Shown here: positions 7,490 through 17,855 of the stretch, one piece after another
How positions within the stretch are numbered: position 1 is the stretch's first letter
How the letters are laid out: the number at the start of each line of letters is the position of its first letter
DNA from: Pseudalgibacter ostreae
GTDB lineage: Bacteria; Bacteroidota; Bacteroidia; Flavobacteriales; Flavobacteriaceae
Length of the DNA stretch: 64,000 bases
Assembly (NCBI RefSeq): GCF_042427585.1
Contig: NZ_JBHMFC010000010.1
Span: forward strand, 107,567-171,566
Reading direction: 5' to 3'
Translations under genes and position numbers: made by a program
Notes under the pieces: generated by a model
What the model was told of the DNA's origin: nothing
The model's input: the letters and a program-made list of their open reading frames with translations, nothing else
Database searches by the model: none

Positions 7490-9979
7490 ATGGCGAAGAA
7501 TTTAGTGATAGTAGAGTCTCCTGCAAAGGCAAAAACAATAGAAAAATTTTTAGGAAAAGATTTTAAAGTAGAATCTAGCTTCGGGCACATTGCCGATTTA
7601 CCCTCCAAGGAATTAGGGGTTGATGTAGAAGGTGATTTTAAACCAAAATATGAGGTATCCGTTGATAAAAAAGCGGTTGTAAAAAAACTAAAAGATTTAG
7701 CTAAAAAAGCCGATATGGTTTGGTTAGCGAGTGATGAGGATCGCGAAGGTGAAGCTATTGCATGGCATTTGGCAGAAACCCTTAAATTGGATAAAGCGAA
7801 AACAAAGCGTATTGTTTTTCATGAAATCACCAAAACAGCTATTCAAAAAGCTATTGAAAACCCAAGAGGTATAGATTATGATTTGGTAGATGCGCAGCAA
7901 GCGCGACGTGTTTTAGATAGAATTGTGGGGTACGAATTGTCTCCTGTATTATGGCGAAAAGTGAAAGGCGGATTATCGGCAGGTCGTGTGCAATCGGTTT
8001 CAGTACGTTTGATTGTTGAAAAAGAACGTGAAATTTATGAGTTTAATTCTGAAGCATCTTATAGAATTGATGCCGAGTTTTCCAATGAAGAAGGTCAGAC
8101 TTTTAAAGCAAAATTACCAAAAAACTTTTCAACAAAAGAAGAGGCGCAAAGTTTTTTAGAAAAGAATATCAAAGCAGATTTTAAGGTTTCAGATTTAGAA
8201 AAGAAACCGGCTAAAAAATCACCAGCTGCACCTTTTACAACCTCTACATTACAACAAGAAGCAGCAAGAAAATTATATTTTTCGGTAAGTAAAACCATGA
8301 CGATGGCTCAGCGCCTCTATGAAGCTGGTTTGATCACTTACATGAGAACAGATAGTGTCAATCTTTCAGATGAGGCCAGAAAAGGAGCTGAAGCAGAGAT
8401 AAAAAATGCTTATGGAGTAAAATATAGTAAGCCAAGAAACTATAAAGGCAAGGCAAAAGGCGCACAGGAAGCGCATGAGGCGATACGACCAACCGATTTT
8501 TCAATACATGCCGTAGATATTGATAGAGATCAATCGCGGTTATACGATTTAATATGGAAACGTGCAATCGCTTCACAAATGAGTGAAGCAGAGCTGGAGC
8601 GTACCAATGTAAAAATAAGTGCCTCATCGCATAAAGAACTTTTTACAGCAAATGGTGAAGTCATTACGTTTGATGGGTTTTTAAAAGTGTATCTAGAAGG
8701 TACTGATGATGAAGATGTAGAGCAAGATGGTATGTTGCCGGCCATGAAAACCAACGAGATTTTACTTAATAATTATATTACAGCAACGGAACGGTATACA
8801 CGTCCGCCAGCACGATACACAGAAGCATCTTTGGTTAAGAAGTTGGAGGAGTTAGGTATCGGTCGTCCGTCAACGTACGCACCTACTATTTCGACTATCC
8901 AGAATAGAAATTATGTTGAAAAAGGTACTGTTGAAGGACAGGAACGTAACTATGTTCAATTAACTTTAAAGAAAGGCGTTGTAAAAGATAAAACCTTAAG
9001 TGAAAAAGTTGGTTCAGATAAAGGAAAGCTAGTACCAACGGATATTGGTACTATTGTTACCGATTTTTTAGTGAATCACTTTGAGCATATTTTAGATTAT
9101 AATTTCACAGCAAAAGTTGAAGCAGATTTTGATGAAATAGCAGAAGGTAGAGAAGACTGGACGAAAATGATGAAAGCCTTTTATAAAGACTTCCATCCTG
9201 TTGTGGTTGATGTTCAAGAAAATGCCGATAGAGAGTCTGGTGAACGTATTTTAGGAACCGACCCAAAGTCTGGAAAACAGGTGAGTGTGCGTTTAGGTAA
9301 GTTTGGTCCTATGGTACAAATAGGTACTGTGGATGATGAAGAGAAGCCTCAATTTGCTAGTTTAAGCCCCGATCAACAACTAAATACCATTACTTATGAA
9401 GAGGCCATGGACTTGTTTCAGCTTCCTAAAAATTTAGGCACCTATAAGGAAGAAATAGTTGAAGTGAATAATGGGCGTTTTGGACCTTATGTTAAGTTTG
9501 GAGATTCTTTTGTGTCGCTTCCAAAGGGCGTAGATCCCTTAAGTGTGGAACTCGATGATGCAATTGTTTTAATTAAAGAAAAAGAAAAAGCAGACGCTCC
9601 TATATATATGTTTCAAGACTTACCTGTTCAAAAAGGTAAAGGACGTTTTGGTCCATATATTAAATGGAACAACATGTTTATCAATGTTAATAAAAAATAC
9701 GATTGGGATAATTTATCCGATGCTGATATTGTGGAATTGATAGAAACCAAAATTCAAAAAGAAATTGATAAGGTTATCCATAATTGGGAAGAGGAAGGCA
9801 TTAGAGTTGAAAAAGCACGTTGGGGCAGACATAATATTATAAAAGGTAAGACCAAGATTGAATTGCCTAAAACCGTTGATGCTGCAAAGTTAACGCTTGA
9901 GGAGGTTGTTGCATTGATTGAAAAAAACGCACCCAAGAAAAAAGCAACAAAACGAAAAACAGCTACTAAGAAAAAATAA
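7490..9979 (+). CDS. topA: DNA topoisomerase I (type IA)
   Basis: An 829-residue enzyme that relaxes negative supercoils by single-strand passage. The N-terminal Toprim domain begins MAKNLVIVESPAKAKTIEKF and includes the acidic metal site ASDEDREGEAIAWH. The active-site tyrosine lies in AGLITYMRTDSV. The C-terminus has repeated modules of the KFGPMVQIG / RFGPYVKFG / RFGPYIKW type instead of Cys4 zinc fingers, as is usual in this phylum. A Lys-rich tail ends the protein. Complete and normal in length. Confidence 0.97.
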   Translation: MAKNLVIVESPAKAKTIEKFLGKDFKVESSFGHIADLPSKELGVDVEGDFKPKYEVSVDKKAVVKKLKDLAKKADMVWLASDEDREGEAIAWHLAETLKLDKAKTKRIVFHEITKTAIQKAIENPRGIDYDLVDAQQARRVLDRIVGYELSPVLWRKVKGGLSAGRVQSVSVRLIVEKEREIYEFNSEASYRIDAEFSNEEGQTFKAKLPKNFSTKEEAQSFLEKNIKADFKVSDLEKKPAKKSPAAPFTTSTLQQEAARKLYFSVSKTMTMAQRLYEAGLITYMRTDSVNLSDEARKGAEAEIKNAYGVKYSKPRNYKGKAKGAQEAHEAIRPTDFSIHAVDIDRDQSRLYDLIWKRAIASQMSEAELERTNVKISASSHKELFTANGEVITFDGFLKVYLEGTDDEDVEQDGMLPAMKTNEILLNNYITATERYTRPPARYTEASLVKKLEELGIGRPSTYAPTISTIQNRNYVEKGTVEGQERNYVQLTLKKGVVKDKTLSEKVGSDKGKLVPTDIGTIVTDFLVNHFEHILDYNFTAKVEADFDEIAEGREDWTKMMKAFYKDFHPVVVDVQENADRESGERILGTDPKSGKQVSVRLGKFGPMVQIGTVDDEEKPQFASLSPDQQLNTITYEEAMDLFQLPKNLGTYKEEIVEVNNGRFGPYVKFGDSFVSLPKGVDPLSVELDDAIVLIKEKEKADAPIYMFQDLPVQKGKGRFGPYIKWNNMFINVNKKYDWDNLSDADIVELIETKIQKEIDKVIHNWEEEGIRVEKARWGRHNIIKGKTKIELPKTVDAAKLTLEEVVALIEKNAPKKKATKRKTATKKK

Positions 9980-10121
9980 CCTTGTGGGTGCTTTAAATAA
10001 AAGCAACACTTATTTATATATTGAAAACGTATAGAACGTTATTTTTATGGATTCAAAATACAGTTATCAATATATGTGCATATTTGTTTTTCATAAAAAA
10101 TAAGGACAATTTATTAATTTC

Positions 10122-11288
10122 ATGAACTTTAATTTTCTTTCTCCAGTACCAGATTCTGTCTTAGTATACAATGAGCTGCTATCGGCACAGATATTAGGCA
10201 GGAAGTTGCGCATACATTCCAAACAAGATGGTATTCCAGATTTAGAGGCTGTTAACATTGCCATTATAGGTGTTCTGGAAAATAGAAACGATGTTAATTA
10301 TATAGGGGAACCCTTTAGCTTAAACGATATCCGGAAATCTTTTTATTCACTTTTTCCAGGCAGTTGGAGTACTACCGTTGCCGATTTAGGCGACATAAAT
10401 AAAGGTGAAACTGTAGAAGATACATATTTCGCACTAAAAGAAGTTATTGGCATTTTGGTCAAAAAAGACATCATTCCCATTATACTGGGAGGTACACAAG
10501 ATCTTACTTATGCAAATTATAGGGCTTATGATGCATTAATGCCTATGGTTAACTTGGTAAATGTAGACTGTAAGTTCGATTTTGGCGATTCTCAAAAACC
10601 GATAAAGAATAATAGTTTTGTTGGGAAAATCGTGCTAGAAGAGCCCTTTAATCTATTTAATTATGCTACTATTGGATATCAAACCTATTTTAATTCGCAA
10701 GAAGAGATAGATTTGATGGAAAAGCTATATTTTGAATCTTATAGATTAGGACAAATATCAAAAGATATTACAATTGTAGAACCTGTTTTAAGAGATGCTA
10801 ATATCGTAAGTATCGATTTGTCGGCTGTAAAAGGCTCAGAGGTCAGTTCGCATCAAAAACATTCTCCAAATGGTATAGATGGCAAAGAAATATGTGCTAT
10901 TGCGCGGTATGCGGGCATTAGTAATAAGGTGTCTTCTTTTGGTATTTATGAGTATAAACCTTCCATGGACGACGAGTTAACCTCGATGCTAGTAGCACAA
11001 ATGATTTGGTATTTTATAGAAGGGGTTAACTACAGGGTGAAGGATGATGATTTTTCAAATGAAAACAACTATCAAAAGTTTATCACTTTGATAGATGATC
11101 AAGAATTGATTTTTTATAAAAGTATAAAAACGGGACGTTGGTGGATTGAAATCCCTTTTTTATCTGAAGTCAATAATAAATTAAAAAGACATACGTTATT
11201 ACCTTGCACACATCAAGATTATATAGAAGCATGCAACAATACTATTCCAGACCGTTGGTATAAAGCCTTTCAGAAGAACTGTGTATGA
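10122..11288 (+). CDS. Arginase/formimidoylglutamase-fold protein with degenerate metal site
   Basis: A 388-residue ureohydrolase-superfamily protein, usually labelled formimidoylglutamase. The fold landmarks are present, but the manganese ligands are altered. The GG(D/G)H motif reads GGTQD, DxHxD reads DCKFD, and the SxDxDxxDP motif reads SIDLSAVKGSEV. Several aspartates and histidines that bind the two Mn ions are therefore missing, which suggests a non-catalytic protein. It lies directly upstream of gldK, a neighbourhood I recall from other flavobacteria, so a structural or regulatory link to gliding/T9SS is possible. That link is inference. Confidence 0.75.
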   Translation: MNFNFLSPVPDSVLVYNELLSAQILGRKLRIHSKQDGIPDLEAVNIAIIGVLENRNDVNYIGEPFSLNDIRKSFYSLFPGSWSTTVADLGDINKGETVEDTYFALKEVIGILVKKDIIPIILGGTQDLTYANYRAYDALMPMVNLVNVDCKFDFGDSQKPIKNNSFVGKIVLEEPFNLFNYATIGYQTYFNSQEEIDLMEKLYFESYRLGQISKDITIVEPVLRDANIVSIDLSAVKGSEVSSHQKHSPNGIDGKEICAIARYAGISNKVSSFGIYEYKPSMDDELTSMLVAQMIWYFIEGVNYRVKDDDFSNENNYQKFITLIDDQELIFYKSIKTGRWWIEIPFLSEVNNKLKRHTLLPCTHQDYIEACNNTIPDRWYKAFQKNCV

Positions 11289-11446
11289 TAAGTAAAGTAT
11301 GACTATATGGCTGATATTATCGGTAAAATGCATATTTTTTACGATGAAGCGTGTATTTTTTATAAAAAAAGTTGTTTTTTAAAATTTATATAAATATGTT
11401 TACGCTCTCAAAAAATGGAACCAAAATAATTAACCTCGAGTTTTCT

Positions 11447-12823
11447 ATGAATATGAAGAAGTTTGTTTTATTAACCGCAGTATTACTATTGCTTGCTAGT
11501 TGTGGCTCTAAAGATAGAGGAGAGCTAGTTGGAGTGCAAGGAAAAAAATGGCACCCAGAAAAACCTTATGGAATGGAATTGATTCCAGGCGGCGCTTTTA
11601 TTATGGGTAAAGCAGACGACGACCTTGCGAGTATCCACGATTCTCCTGCAAAAACAGTAACCGTAAGATCATTCTATATGGATGCTACGGAAATTACAAA
11701 TAGCGAATACCGCCAATTTGTAAATTGGGTAAGGGATTCCACTATTAGAACCAAACTTGCCATTCTTGCCGATGAGGTGGGAGCTGCTCCTGGAGATGAA
11801 TCAGGTATCGGGCAATTTGCTTTTGTTGATGCGAATGTAGATGAAATGAATGTGTATGAAAAATACATGTACGATAACTACACAGGCTTAGGGCCAACGG
11901 GTCACGAGGGTAGAAAGCTTAATAAAAAAGTAGACCTTATTTTTGATACCTCGAAGTATCCAGACGAGTATTATGCAGAGGTTATGGACACGATGTATAT
12001 CCCATTAGCAGAATCTTATAATGGGCAGCGCACCTGGGATGTTAAGAAATTTAAGTTTCAATATACCTATATGGATATTGAAAAGGCTGCTAAAAACAGA
12101 AATTTAGAGCGTAAAGACGTTATTATAAAGGAAGAGGTGCAAGTGTACCCTGATACTACAGTATGGATTAGAGATTTTGCATATTCTTATAATGAACCCA
12201 TGCATAATGATTACTTTTGGCATGATGCCTATGGGGATTATCCTGTGGTAGGGGTCACATGGCAACAAGCAAAAGCATTCTGCCAATGGCGAACCTTATG
12301 GAAAAACTCATACCAAAAATCGAAAAAAGGAGCGGCGCTAGTAAACTCTTTCAGGTTACCATCAGAATCTGAATGGGAATATGCTGCAAGAGGTGGATTG
12401 CAAGCAGCAACCTACCCATGGGGTGGCCCTTACACAAAAAGCGATAGAGGTTGCTTTATGGCCAACTTTAAGCCTGTACGAGGTGATTATGCAGCAGATC
12501 AAGCTCTGTATACCGTTGAGGCTAAGTCTTATGATCCAAACGATTACAATTTATATAACATGGCAGGAAATGTGGCAGAATGGGTAAATGCTTCTTATGA
12601 TCCTTCATCTTACGAATATATTTCAACAATAAACCCGTCTGTTAACGACGCAAGTAACCAACGTAAAGTAGTAAGGGGAGGTTCTTGGAAGGACGTTGCG
12701 TACTTCTTGCAAGTTAGTACCAGAGATTACGAATATGCAGATTCTGCAAGAAGTTATATCGGATTTAGAACTGTTCAAGATTACATGGGGACACAAGTAA
12801 CAGCAAGTGGCAGTGGTCGATAA
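11447..12823 (+). CDS. gldK: GldK gliding motility / type IX secretion lipoprotein
   Basis: An outer-membrane lipoprotein that forms the T9SS periplasmic ring with GldN. The ATG at 11447 (MNMKKF) is preferred over the frame's first ATG at 11372, because it places a signal peptide and lipobox (LLLLASCGS) at the N-terminus. The rest is a SUMF1/formylglycine-enzyme-like fold: MELIPGGAFIMGKADDD, SFYMDATEITNSEYRQF, LPSESEWEYAARGG, YNMAGNVAEW and VVRGGSWKD...GFRTVQ. The catalytic cysteines of true formylglycine-generating enzymes are absent. First gene of the gldKLMN cluster. Confidence 0.96.
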   Translation: MNMKKFVLLTAVLLLLASCGSKDRGELVGVQGKKWHPEKPYGMELIPGGAFIMGKADDDLASIHDSPAKTVTVRSFYMDATEITNSEYRQFVNWVRDSTIRTKLAILADEVGAAPGDESGIGQFAFVDANVDEMNVYEKYMYDNYTGLGPTGHEGRKLNKKVDLIFDTSKYPDEYYAEVMDTMYIPLAESYNGQRTWDVKKFKFQYTYMDIEKAAKNRNLERKDVIIKEEVQVYPDTTVWIRDFAYSYNEPMHNDYFWHDAYGDYPVVGVTWQQAKAFCQWRTLWKNSYQKSKKGAALVNSFRLPSESEWEYAARGGLQAATYPWGGPYTKSDRGCFMANFKPVRGDYAADQALYTVEAKSYDPNDYNLYNMAGNVAEWVNASYDPSSYEYISTINPSVNDASNQRKVVRGGSWKDVAYFLQVSTRDYEYADSARSYIGFRTVQDYMGTQVTASGSGR

Positions 12824-12919
12824 ACCGTATTGAGAATCGCATTATATTAATAATAAATAACCATTCAATTAACCTACTTAAGTATGTAATGTACTTATAT
12901 TTTTAAAAAACCGAAAATT

Positions 12920-13561
12920 ATGGCAGTATTAAGCAAAAAAGTCATGAATATGGCTTACGGATTAGGAGCATCTATTGTAATCATTGGAGCTTTATTTAAA
13001 ATCACGCATTATGAAATTGGATTTTTAACAGGTAACGTCATGTTAACGCTTGGTCTTGTAACCGAAGCCATTATCTTTGCATTATCAGCATTTGAACCTG
13101 TGGATGGCGAATTAGATTGGGCCTTAGTGTATCCAGAACTGGCAGGAGGCGTGGCGTCGTCTAAAGAGAAAAACAATAGTCCTAAAGAAGCAGAGGGGCT
13201 GTTATCTAAAAAATTAGACGAGTTATTAAAAGAAGCTAAAATTGATAGTGAATTGCTAAGTAGCTTAGGGGATAGTATCAAAAATTTTGAGGGTGCAGCA
13301 AGAGGAATTTCACCAACTGTAGATGCTATTCAGTCTACAAAAAAATATGGCGAAGAACTATCTTTGGCCGCCGCACAAATGGAATCTTTAAACAGTTTGT
13401 ATAAAGTACAATTGGAAAGCATAAACAAACAAGCTACAATTAATGAGGAGTCTGTAGAAAATGCTGCGAAATTAAAAGAACAAATGCAATACTTAGCATC
13501 AAACCTGTCTTCTTTAAATGGCGTTTATGGGGGTATGTTGTCTGCAATGAACAAAAACTAG
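12920..13561 (+). CDS. gldL: GldL inner-membrane motor protein of gliding/T9SS
   Basis: A 213-residue cytoplasmic-membrane protein that, with GldM, forms the proton-driven motor powering type IX secretion and gliding. Two transmembrane helices span about residues 11-29 and 36-56. The second contains Glu49 (GLVTEAIIFALSAFEP), the position described as essential for proton use in Flavobacterium johnsoniae GldL. The long cytoplasmic tail is helical and coiled-coil-like. It lies about 100 bp after gldK and 49 bp before gldM. Confidence 0.96.
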   Translation: MAVLSKKVMNMAYGLGASIVIIGALFKITHYEIGFLTGNVMLTLGLVTEAIIFALSAFEPVDGELDWALVYPELAGGVASSKEKNNSPKEAEGLLSKKLDELLKEAKIDSELLSSLGDSIKNFEGAARGISPTVDAIQSTKKYGEELSLAAAQMESLNSLYKVQLESINKQATINEESVENAAKLKEQMQYLASNLSSLNGVYGGMLSAMNKN

Positions 13562-13609
13562 TTAGGGGGTTTATCTCAAATTATTAATTAACCAAAAACC
13601 TAATTAAAT

Positions 13610-15169
13610 ATGGCAGGAGGAAATTTATCACCTAGACAGAAAATGATCAACTTGATGTATTTAATATTTATAGCGATGCTCGCGTTAAATATGTCAAAAG
13701 AAGTGCTTTCAGCATTTGGATTAATGAATGAAAAGCTTACAGAATCTAATGAAGCTGCAACTTCAAGAAACTTGAGTTTTATGGCTGGATTGGAGCAGAA
13801 GGCTTCAGAGCAACCAGAAAAATATCAGCCTTTAAAATCTAAAGCAGATCAAATACATGTTTTAGCAAGTAATTTTGATAAGTATTTAGAGGATTTAAAA
13901 GCTAAAATGACAGAGAAAATCGAAAATCCTAGAGATTATGAAATCATGGATACAGGCGATTATCTAGATAATAATTTCTTTAAAGGGAGTAAGCTTAAAC
14001 CAGAGGGCGAAGAGTTTTTAAATCAAATCAATACATTTAAAAATGGTGTTGCCGAAATTCTATCTGATGAGAAAGGCATGCAAAATGTTGTAAAAGATGT
14101 TAAAAAGAAATTTGGTACAGAACCTGAAGTTAATAGAGATGGTGTTAAAATAGATTGGTTGGATTACCATTATAAAGGGTTTCCTTTGGTAGCTTCATTA
14201 ACGAAAATGACGCAATTACAATCCGATATTAAAACCACTGAGTCTGAAGTGTTATCTAATATGATGCAGGGTACGCTTTCTAGTGAAGTGTCCATGACAA
14301 ACTACACCACGTTAATGGAAACCTCAAAATCGGCTTACTTTAACAATGAGCAATTTGATGGGGAAATTGTTTTAGGCCGTAAAGATACGTCCACCAAGCC
14401 AAATAGAGTAGAATTGACATTGGATGGCAGAGCGCTTACAGAAGATCAATATGCTATTGAAGATGGTAAAGTAAAACTTAAAATCAATACTGGTGGTGTA
14501 GGAGAGCATAAGATTGAAGGTAATTTGATTTTCTTGGAAGATGGTGTAGAAACCTTAGTGCCGGTTAATCAATCATTCGCAACAGTAGCTAAACCAAACT
14601 CGGCTACAATCTCTGCAGACAAAATGAATGTGGTGTATCGTGGTGTCGATAACCCTATGACTATTTCATTTGCTGGAATAGCAGATAATAATGTAAGTGC
14701 TTCTGCTCCAGGTTTAAGAAGGGTTAGTGGTAGTAAATACATGATGAATGCAACTACTATTAAAGGAAGGGAAGTGACTATTAATGTTACTGGTAAAATA
14801 GAAGGGACATCCGTAGGCGATAGGGCAACTTTCAGAATTAAAGATTTACCAAAACCAACAGGTACAGTAAGAGGTGAAGACGGCACGGTTAAGATGCAAC
14901 GAAAAAGCCTTGAGATCTCTACGGTTGGTGCTAAATTTGATGATTTCGATTTTGAATTGGCTTTAAATGTTACAGGATTTAAGTTTAAAGTGTCTGGACA
15001 ACCAACAGTTGAGATAAATGGAAATAAATTAGACAGCAGAGCGAAACAAGTGTTGAGTAAAGCAAAACGTGGATCGGATGTTCAAATATTTGATATTGAA
15101 GCTAGATCTAGTGGTGTAAGTGTGATCCTTAAGAAGGTGTCTCCTGTGTTTATTGAGCTTACAGACTAG
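13610..15169 (+). CDS. gldM: GldM periplasmic shaft of the gliding/T9SS motor
   Basis: A 519-residue protein with one N-terminal transmembrane helix (INLMYLIFIAMLALNMS, about residues 12-30) and a long periplasmic region. The family start GGNLSPRQKMINLMYL is intact. The remainder forms the helical domain and several beta-rich domains known from GldM structures. It spans the periplasm from GldL to the GldK/GldN ring. Spacing to both neighbours is short, consistent with one operon. Length is normal. Confidence 0.96.
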   Translation: MAGGNLSPRQKMINLMYLIFIAMLALNMSKEVLSAFGLMNEKLTESNEAATSRNLSFMAGLEQKASEQPEKYQPLKSKADQIHVLASNFDKYLEDLKAKMTEKIENPRDYEIMDTGDYLDNNFFKGSKLKPEGEEFLNQINTFKNGVAEILSDEKGMQNVVKDVKKKFGTEPEVNRDGVKIDWLDYHYKGFPLVASLTKMTQLQSDIKTTESEVLSNMMQGTLSSEVSMTNYTTLMETSKSAYFNNEQFDGEIVLGRKDTSTKPNRVELTLDGRALTEDQYAIEDGKVKLKINTGGVGEHKIEGNLIFLEDGVETLVPVNQSFATVAKPNSATISADKMNVVYRGVDNPMTISFAGIADNNVSASAPGLRRVSGSKYMMNATTIKGREVTINVTGKIEGTSVGDRATFRIKDLPKPTGTVRGEDGTVKMQRKSLEISTVGAKFDDFDFELALNVTGFKFKVSGQPTVEINGNKLDSRAKQVLSKAKRGSDVQIFDIEARSSGVSVILKKVSPVFIELTD

Positions 15170-15230
15170 AGTTAGGGAATAAATGATATTACATCGCAGT
15201 CAACCTAATAATTTAAAAAGTATTAAAGAG

Positions 15231-16121
15231 ATGAAATTAAAAAGTTTTTTATTAATCCTTGCAACGGTTTGTTCAGTGGTTACTTCGTTTGCGCAAGCTA
15301 ATATTTTAAATGCTAAAAGCCCTGATGAAATTGGGGTTAGAACAGATGCGCAAAAAGCAATCGATAACGATAAACCTCTTGAATATGGTTATGTTGACGA
15401 TAGGGATATTCTTTTTTCTAAAATAGTTTGGGAAAAGATAGTATTAGATGAACGCGCAAATTTCCCACTTTACTATCCTATTGACACCAATAATATAGGT
15501 AGCAACAGACGCTCGTTGTACGATGTACTGATGAAAAGTATAAAATCGAATAAAATAAAAAACATTTATGATGATTCTTATTTCAGCTCAAAAAGAACTT
15601 TAAAGGATATTGAAGCGTCTTTAAGTAAAGTGGATACCACAGAGATGGGGATTGAACAGCTAAATGCTGGAGAAAATCTATCTGCAGAGTATATCGATAG
15701 AAGAGATATCACAGCAGCAGATATCCAAGAGTATCATATTAAAGGACTTTGGTATTTTGACAAGCGCCAAGCTGAGCTTAAATACAGGTTATTGGGTATA
15801 GCTCCAGTAGCTCCAGATGTAAACTTTATCGATACAGAACAGCCCGATTTGGTAGAGCTTTTTTGGGTGTTTTTCCCAGATGCTAGAGAGGTGTTGCACG
15901 AGGCTAAATCATTTAATAATCAGAATAGCAGTATGCCTTTTTCTTTCGATCATATATTGAATTCTAGACGGTTCCATGGCTATATATATAAAGAAGAAAA
16001 TGTTCAAGGGGATAGAACGATTACAGAGTATGTTTCACAAAACTCATTGATGCAATTGTTGGAGTCTGAAAGGATTAAAGACAAAATTAGAGACTTTGAA
16101 CTGGATATGTGGACATATTAG
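15231..16121 (+). CDS. gldN: GldN periplasmic protein of gliding/T9SS
   Basis: A periplasmic partner of GldK in the T9SS outer ring. The ATG at 15231 gives a clean signal peptide (MKLKSFLLILATVCSVVTSFAQ, cut after Ala). The frame's first ATG at 15183 would add 16 residues in front of it and is rejected. The mature protein contains the GldN patterns DDRDILFSKIVWEKI and LWYFDKRQAELKYRLLGIAPV. A strong terminator follows 25 bp after the stop and ends the gld operon. Confidence 0.95.
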   Translation: MKLKSFLLILATVCSVVTSFAQANILNAKSPDEIGVRTDAQKAIDNDKPLEYGYVDDRDILFSKIVWEKIVLDERANFPLYYPIDTNNIGSNRRSLYDVLMKSIKSNKIKNIYDDSYFSSKRTLKDIEASLSKVDTTEMGIEQLNAGENLSAEYIDRRDITAADIQEYHIKGLWYFDKRQAELKYRLLGIAPVAPDVNFIDTEQPDLVELFWVFFPDAREVLHEAKSFNNQNSSMPFSFDHILNSRRFHGYIYKEENVQGDRTITEYVSQNSLMQLLESERIKDKIRDFELDMWTY

Positions 16122-16146
16122 ATCTTGCATAACTTTTATAATACTT

Positions 16147-16176
16147 AAAACGCCCGCCCTTTTAGCGGGCGTTTTT
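16147..16176 (+). terminator. Rho-independent terminator of the gldKLMN operon
   Basis: Stem AAAACGCCCGC (16147-16157) and GCGGGCGTTTT (16165-16175) with a 7-nt loop and a T-run. It is a compact GC-rich hairpin in AT-rich surroundings, directly after gldN. Confidence 0.92.
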
Positions 16177-16256
16177 ACATTTAATGCATACCATAGAAAC
16201 TTTTTTATCTTTCTTGTGCATGTGGAAATCTGCTTTCTCGTTATCTTCGCCGTATT

Positions 16257-17303
16257 ATGGAAGTAGATTATATAATTATAGGGAACGGTTTAGCTGGCAT
16301 TAGCTTTTGTGAGCAGTTAAAAGCCCAGAAAAAAACCTTTGTCGTATTTGATAATAACTCACAACAATCCTCTGTGGTTGCTGGTGGTCTTTATAATCCC
16401 GTTGTACTAAAACGGTTTACGCCTGTTTGGAAAAGTGATGAGCAATTGCAAATGGCATTAACTATGTATCAAAGCTTAGAACAAGAGCTTGGAGTTCAAT
16501 TGGACTATAAAGTTCCTGTAAGAAGAAAATTTACATCTGTTGAAGAACAAAATGACTGGTTTACAGCTTCCGATAAACCAATACTCCATAAATACCTTAG
16601 ACCGAAAATCATAAAAAACGTAAATAATGCGATAAACGCTCCATTCGGCCTTGGAGAAGTGCTTCAAACAGGAAGGCTTGATGTTAAAACCTTAATAGAC
16701 CATTATAGAGCGGCTCTTTTGCTAAAAAACATATGTATTGAAGAGGCTTTTCAATATGAGTTATTGCAAATCCATCATAACAAGGTTCAATACCAAAACA
16801 TTATTGCGACATACATTGTTTTTGCAGAAGGCTTTGGTATTACGCAAAACCCCTTTTTTAACGATTTGCCTTTAGTGCCAACAAAGGGGGAGTTGCTTAC
16901 CATTTATGCTCCAGACTTGAAAATAGATTATGTATTGAAAGGACCTGTTTTTTTAATTCCTTTAGGAAATGATTTGTATAGTGTTGGAGCAACTTATGAA
17001 TGGGAAGATACCACACATAATATAACAGAAAAGGGCAAAATTGAGCTTTTAGAAAAGCTTAAAACACTTATTACCTGTTCTTTTAAAATCATAGGACAAG
17101 TGGCAGGTATACGGCCCACTGTAAAAGACAGACGTCCTTTGGTTGGACAGCATGAAATCCATAAAAACATGTTCGTGCTTAACGGATTAGGTACTCGGGG
17201 TGTTATGATAGGTCCTTATGTGGCAACACAACTTTTTAATCTCATTGAAAATAAAGAGCCTCTTGATAAAGAAATTGATAGCTCGCGTTTTAGTAAAGCT
17301 TAG
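16257..17303 (+). CDS. FAD-dependent oxidoreductase (DAO/DadA-like)
   Basis: A 348-residue flavoprotein. The N-terminal Rossmann motif is VDYIIIGNGLAGISFCEQL, and VVAGGLYNPVVLKR follows. The C-terminal FAD contact region (NMFVLNGLGTRGVMIGPY) fits the D-amino-acid-oxidase superfamily (DAO, PF01266). The substrate cannot be predicted from the sequence; members include amino-acid and MnmC-like oxidases. It ends 3 bp before the convergent DUF983 gene. Confidence 0.85.
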   Translation: MEVDYIIIGNGLAGISFCEQLKAQKKTFVVFDNNSQQSSVVAGGLYNPVVLKRFTPVWKSDEQLQMALTMYQSLEQELGVQLDYKVPVRRKFTSVEEQNDWFTASDKPILHKYLRPKIIKNVNNAINAPFGLGEVLQTGRLDVKTLIDHYRAALLLKNICIEEAFQYELLQIHHNKVQYQNIIATYIVFAEGFGITQNPFFNDLPLVPTKGELLTIYAPDLKIDYVLKGPVFLIPLGNDLYSVGATYEWEDTTHNITEKGKIELLEKLKTLITCSFKIIGQVAGIRPTVKDRRPLVGQHEIHKNMFVLNGLGTRGVMIGPYVATQLFNLIENKEPLDKEIDSSRFSKA

Positions 17304-17306
17304 TAA

Positions 17307-17699
17307 TTAAAGGTTTTGTCTTTTAGCAAATGTTTTATCATAATGTATAAAAAAGTTAATCCAAATTGTTCTGGAAAGCCTTAGAATTATAGGCATAAAA
17401 ACCACTAGTGTTGCAGATATGGCGATAAATACAACATTAATGTCTGCTTTAAATATAAAAAAGCTAATAACAAAGGCAGCCACAGCAAAAGCAATACCCA
17501 CTGCATAACTTACATACATGGATCCAAAGAAAAAAGAAGGTTCCATTTTGTATTTTGTGTTACAGTTGCTGCACCTTTCGTGCATGCTTAAAGCCTCTGA
17601 AAGGATGTATGGGTTTTTATTCTTAAACATACTCTCTTCATGGCATTTTGGACAAGCACCTGTAATAATACTATATAATTTCGTTCCTTTTTTAAACAT
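17307..17699 (-). CDS. DUF983 family small membrane protein
   Basis: A 130-residue protein with two CxxC pairs near the N-terminus (ACPKCHEESMF and RCSNCNTKYKMEPSFFFGSMYVSYA), suggesting zinc binding. Two hydrophobic helices follow (about residues 56-76 and 81-104). This matches the DUF983 plan. The function is unknown. It is convergent with the FAD oxidoreductase and divergent from the ABC-F gene. Confidence 0.85.
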   Translation of the reverse strand: MFKKGTKLYSIITGACPKCHEESMFKNKNPYILSEALSMHERCSNCNTKYKMEPSFFFGSMYVSYAVGIAFAVAAFVISFFIFKADINVVFIAISATLVVFMPIILRLSRTIWINFFIHYDKTFAKRQNL

Positions 17700-17855
17700 A
17701 TAATTTAATGTACTTTTGCACTTTCAATTAAAAAAAAATACGTTAACAATCCGTTTTTCGGTATTTCTGCTGAATGTGCTTTTGCAACAGCGAAAAACAG
17801 TCTTACAAAACTAAGTTTTATAATATTAATTCTTAGTAACAATAGTTATAAATTT

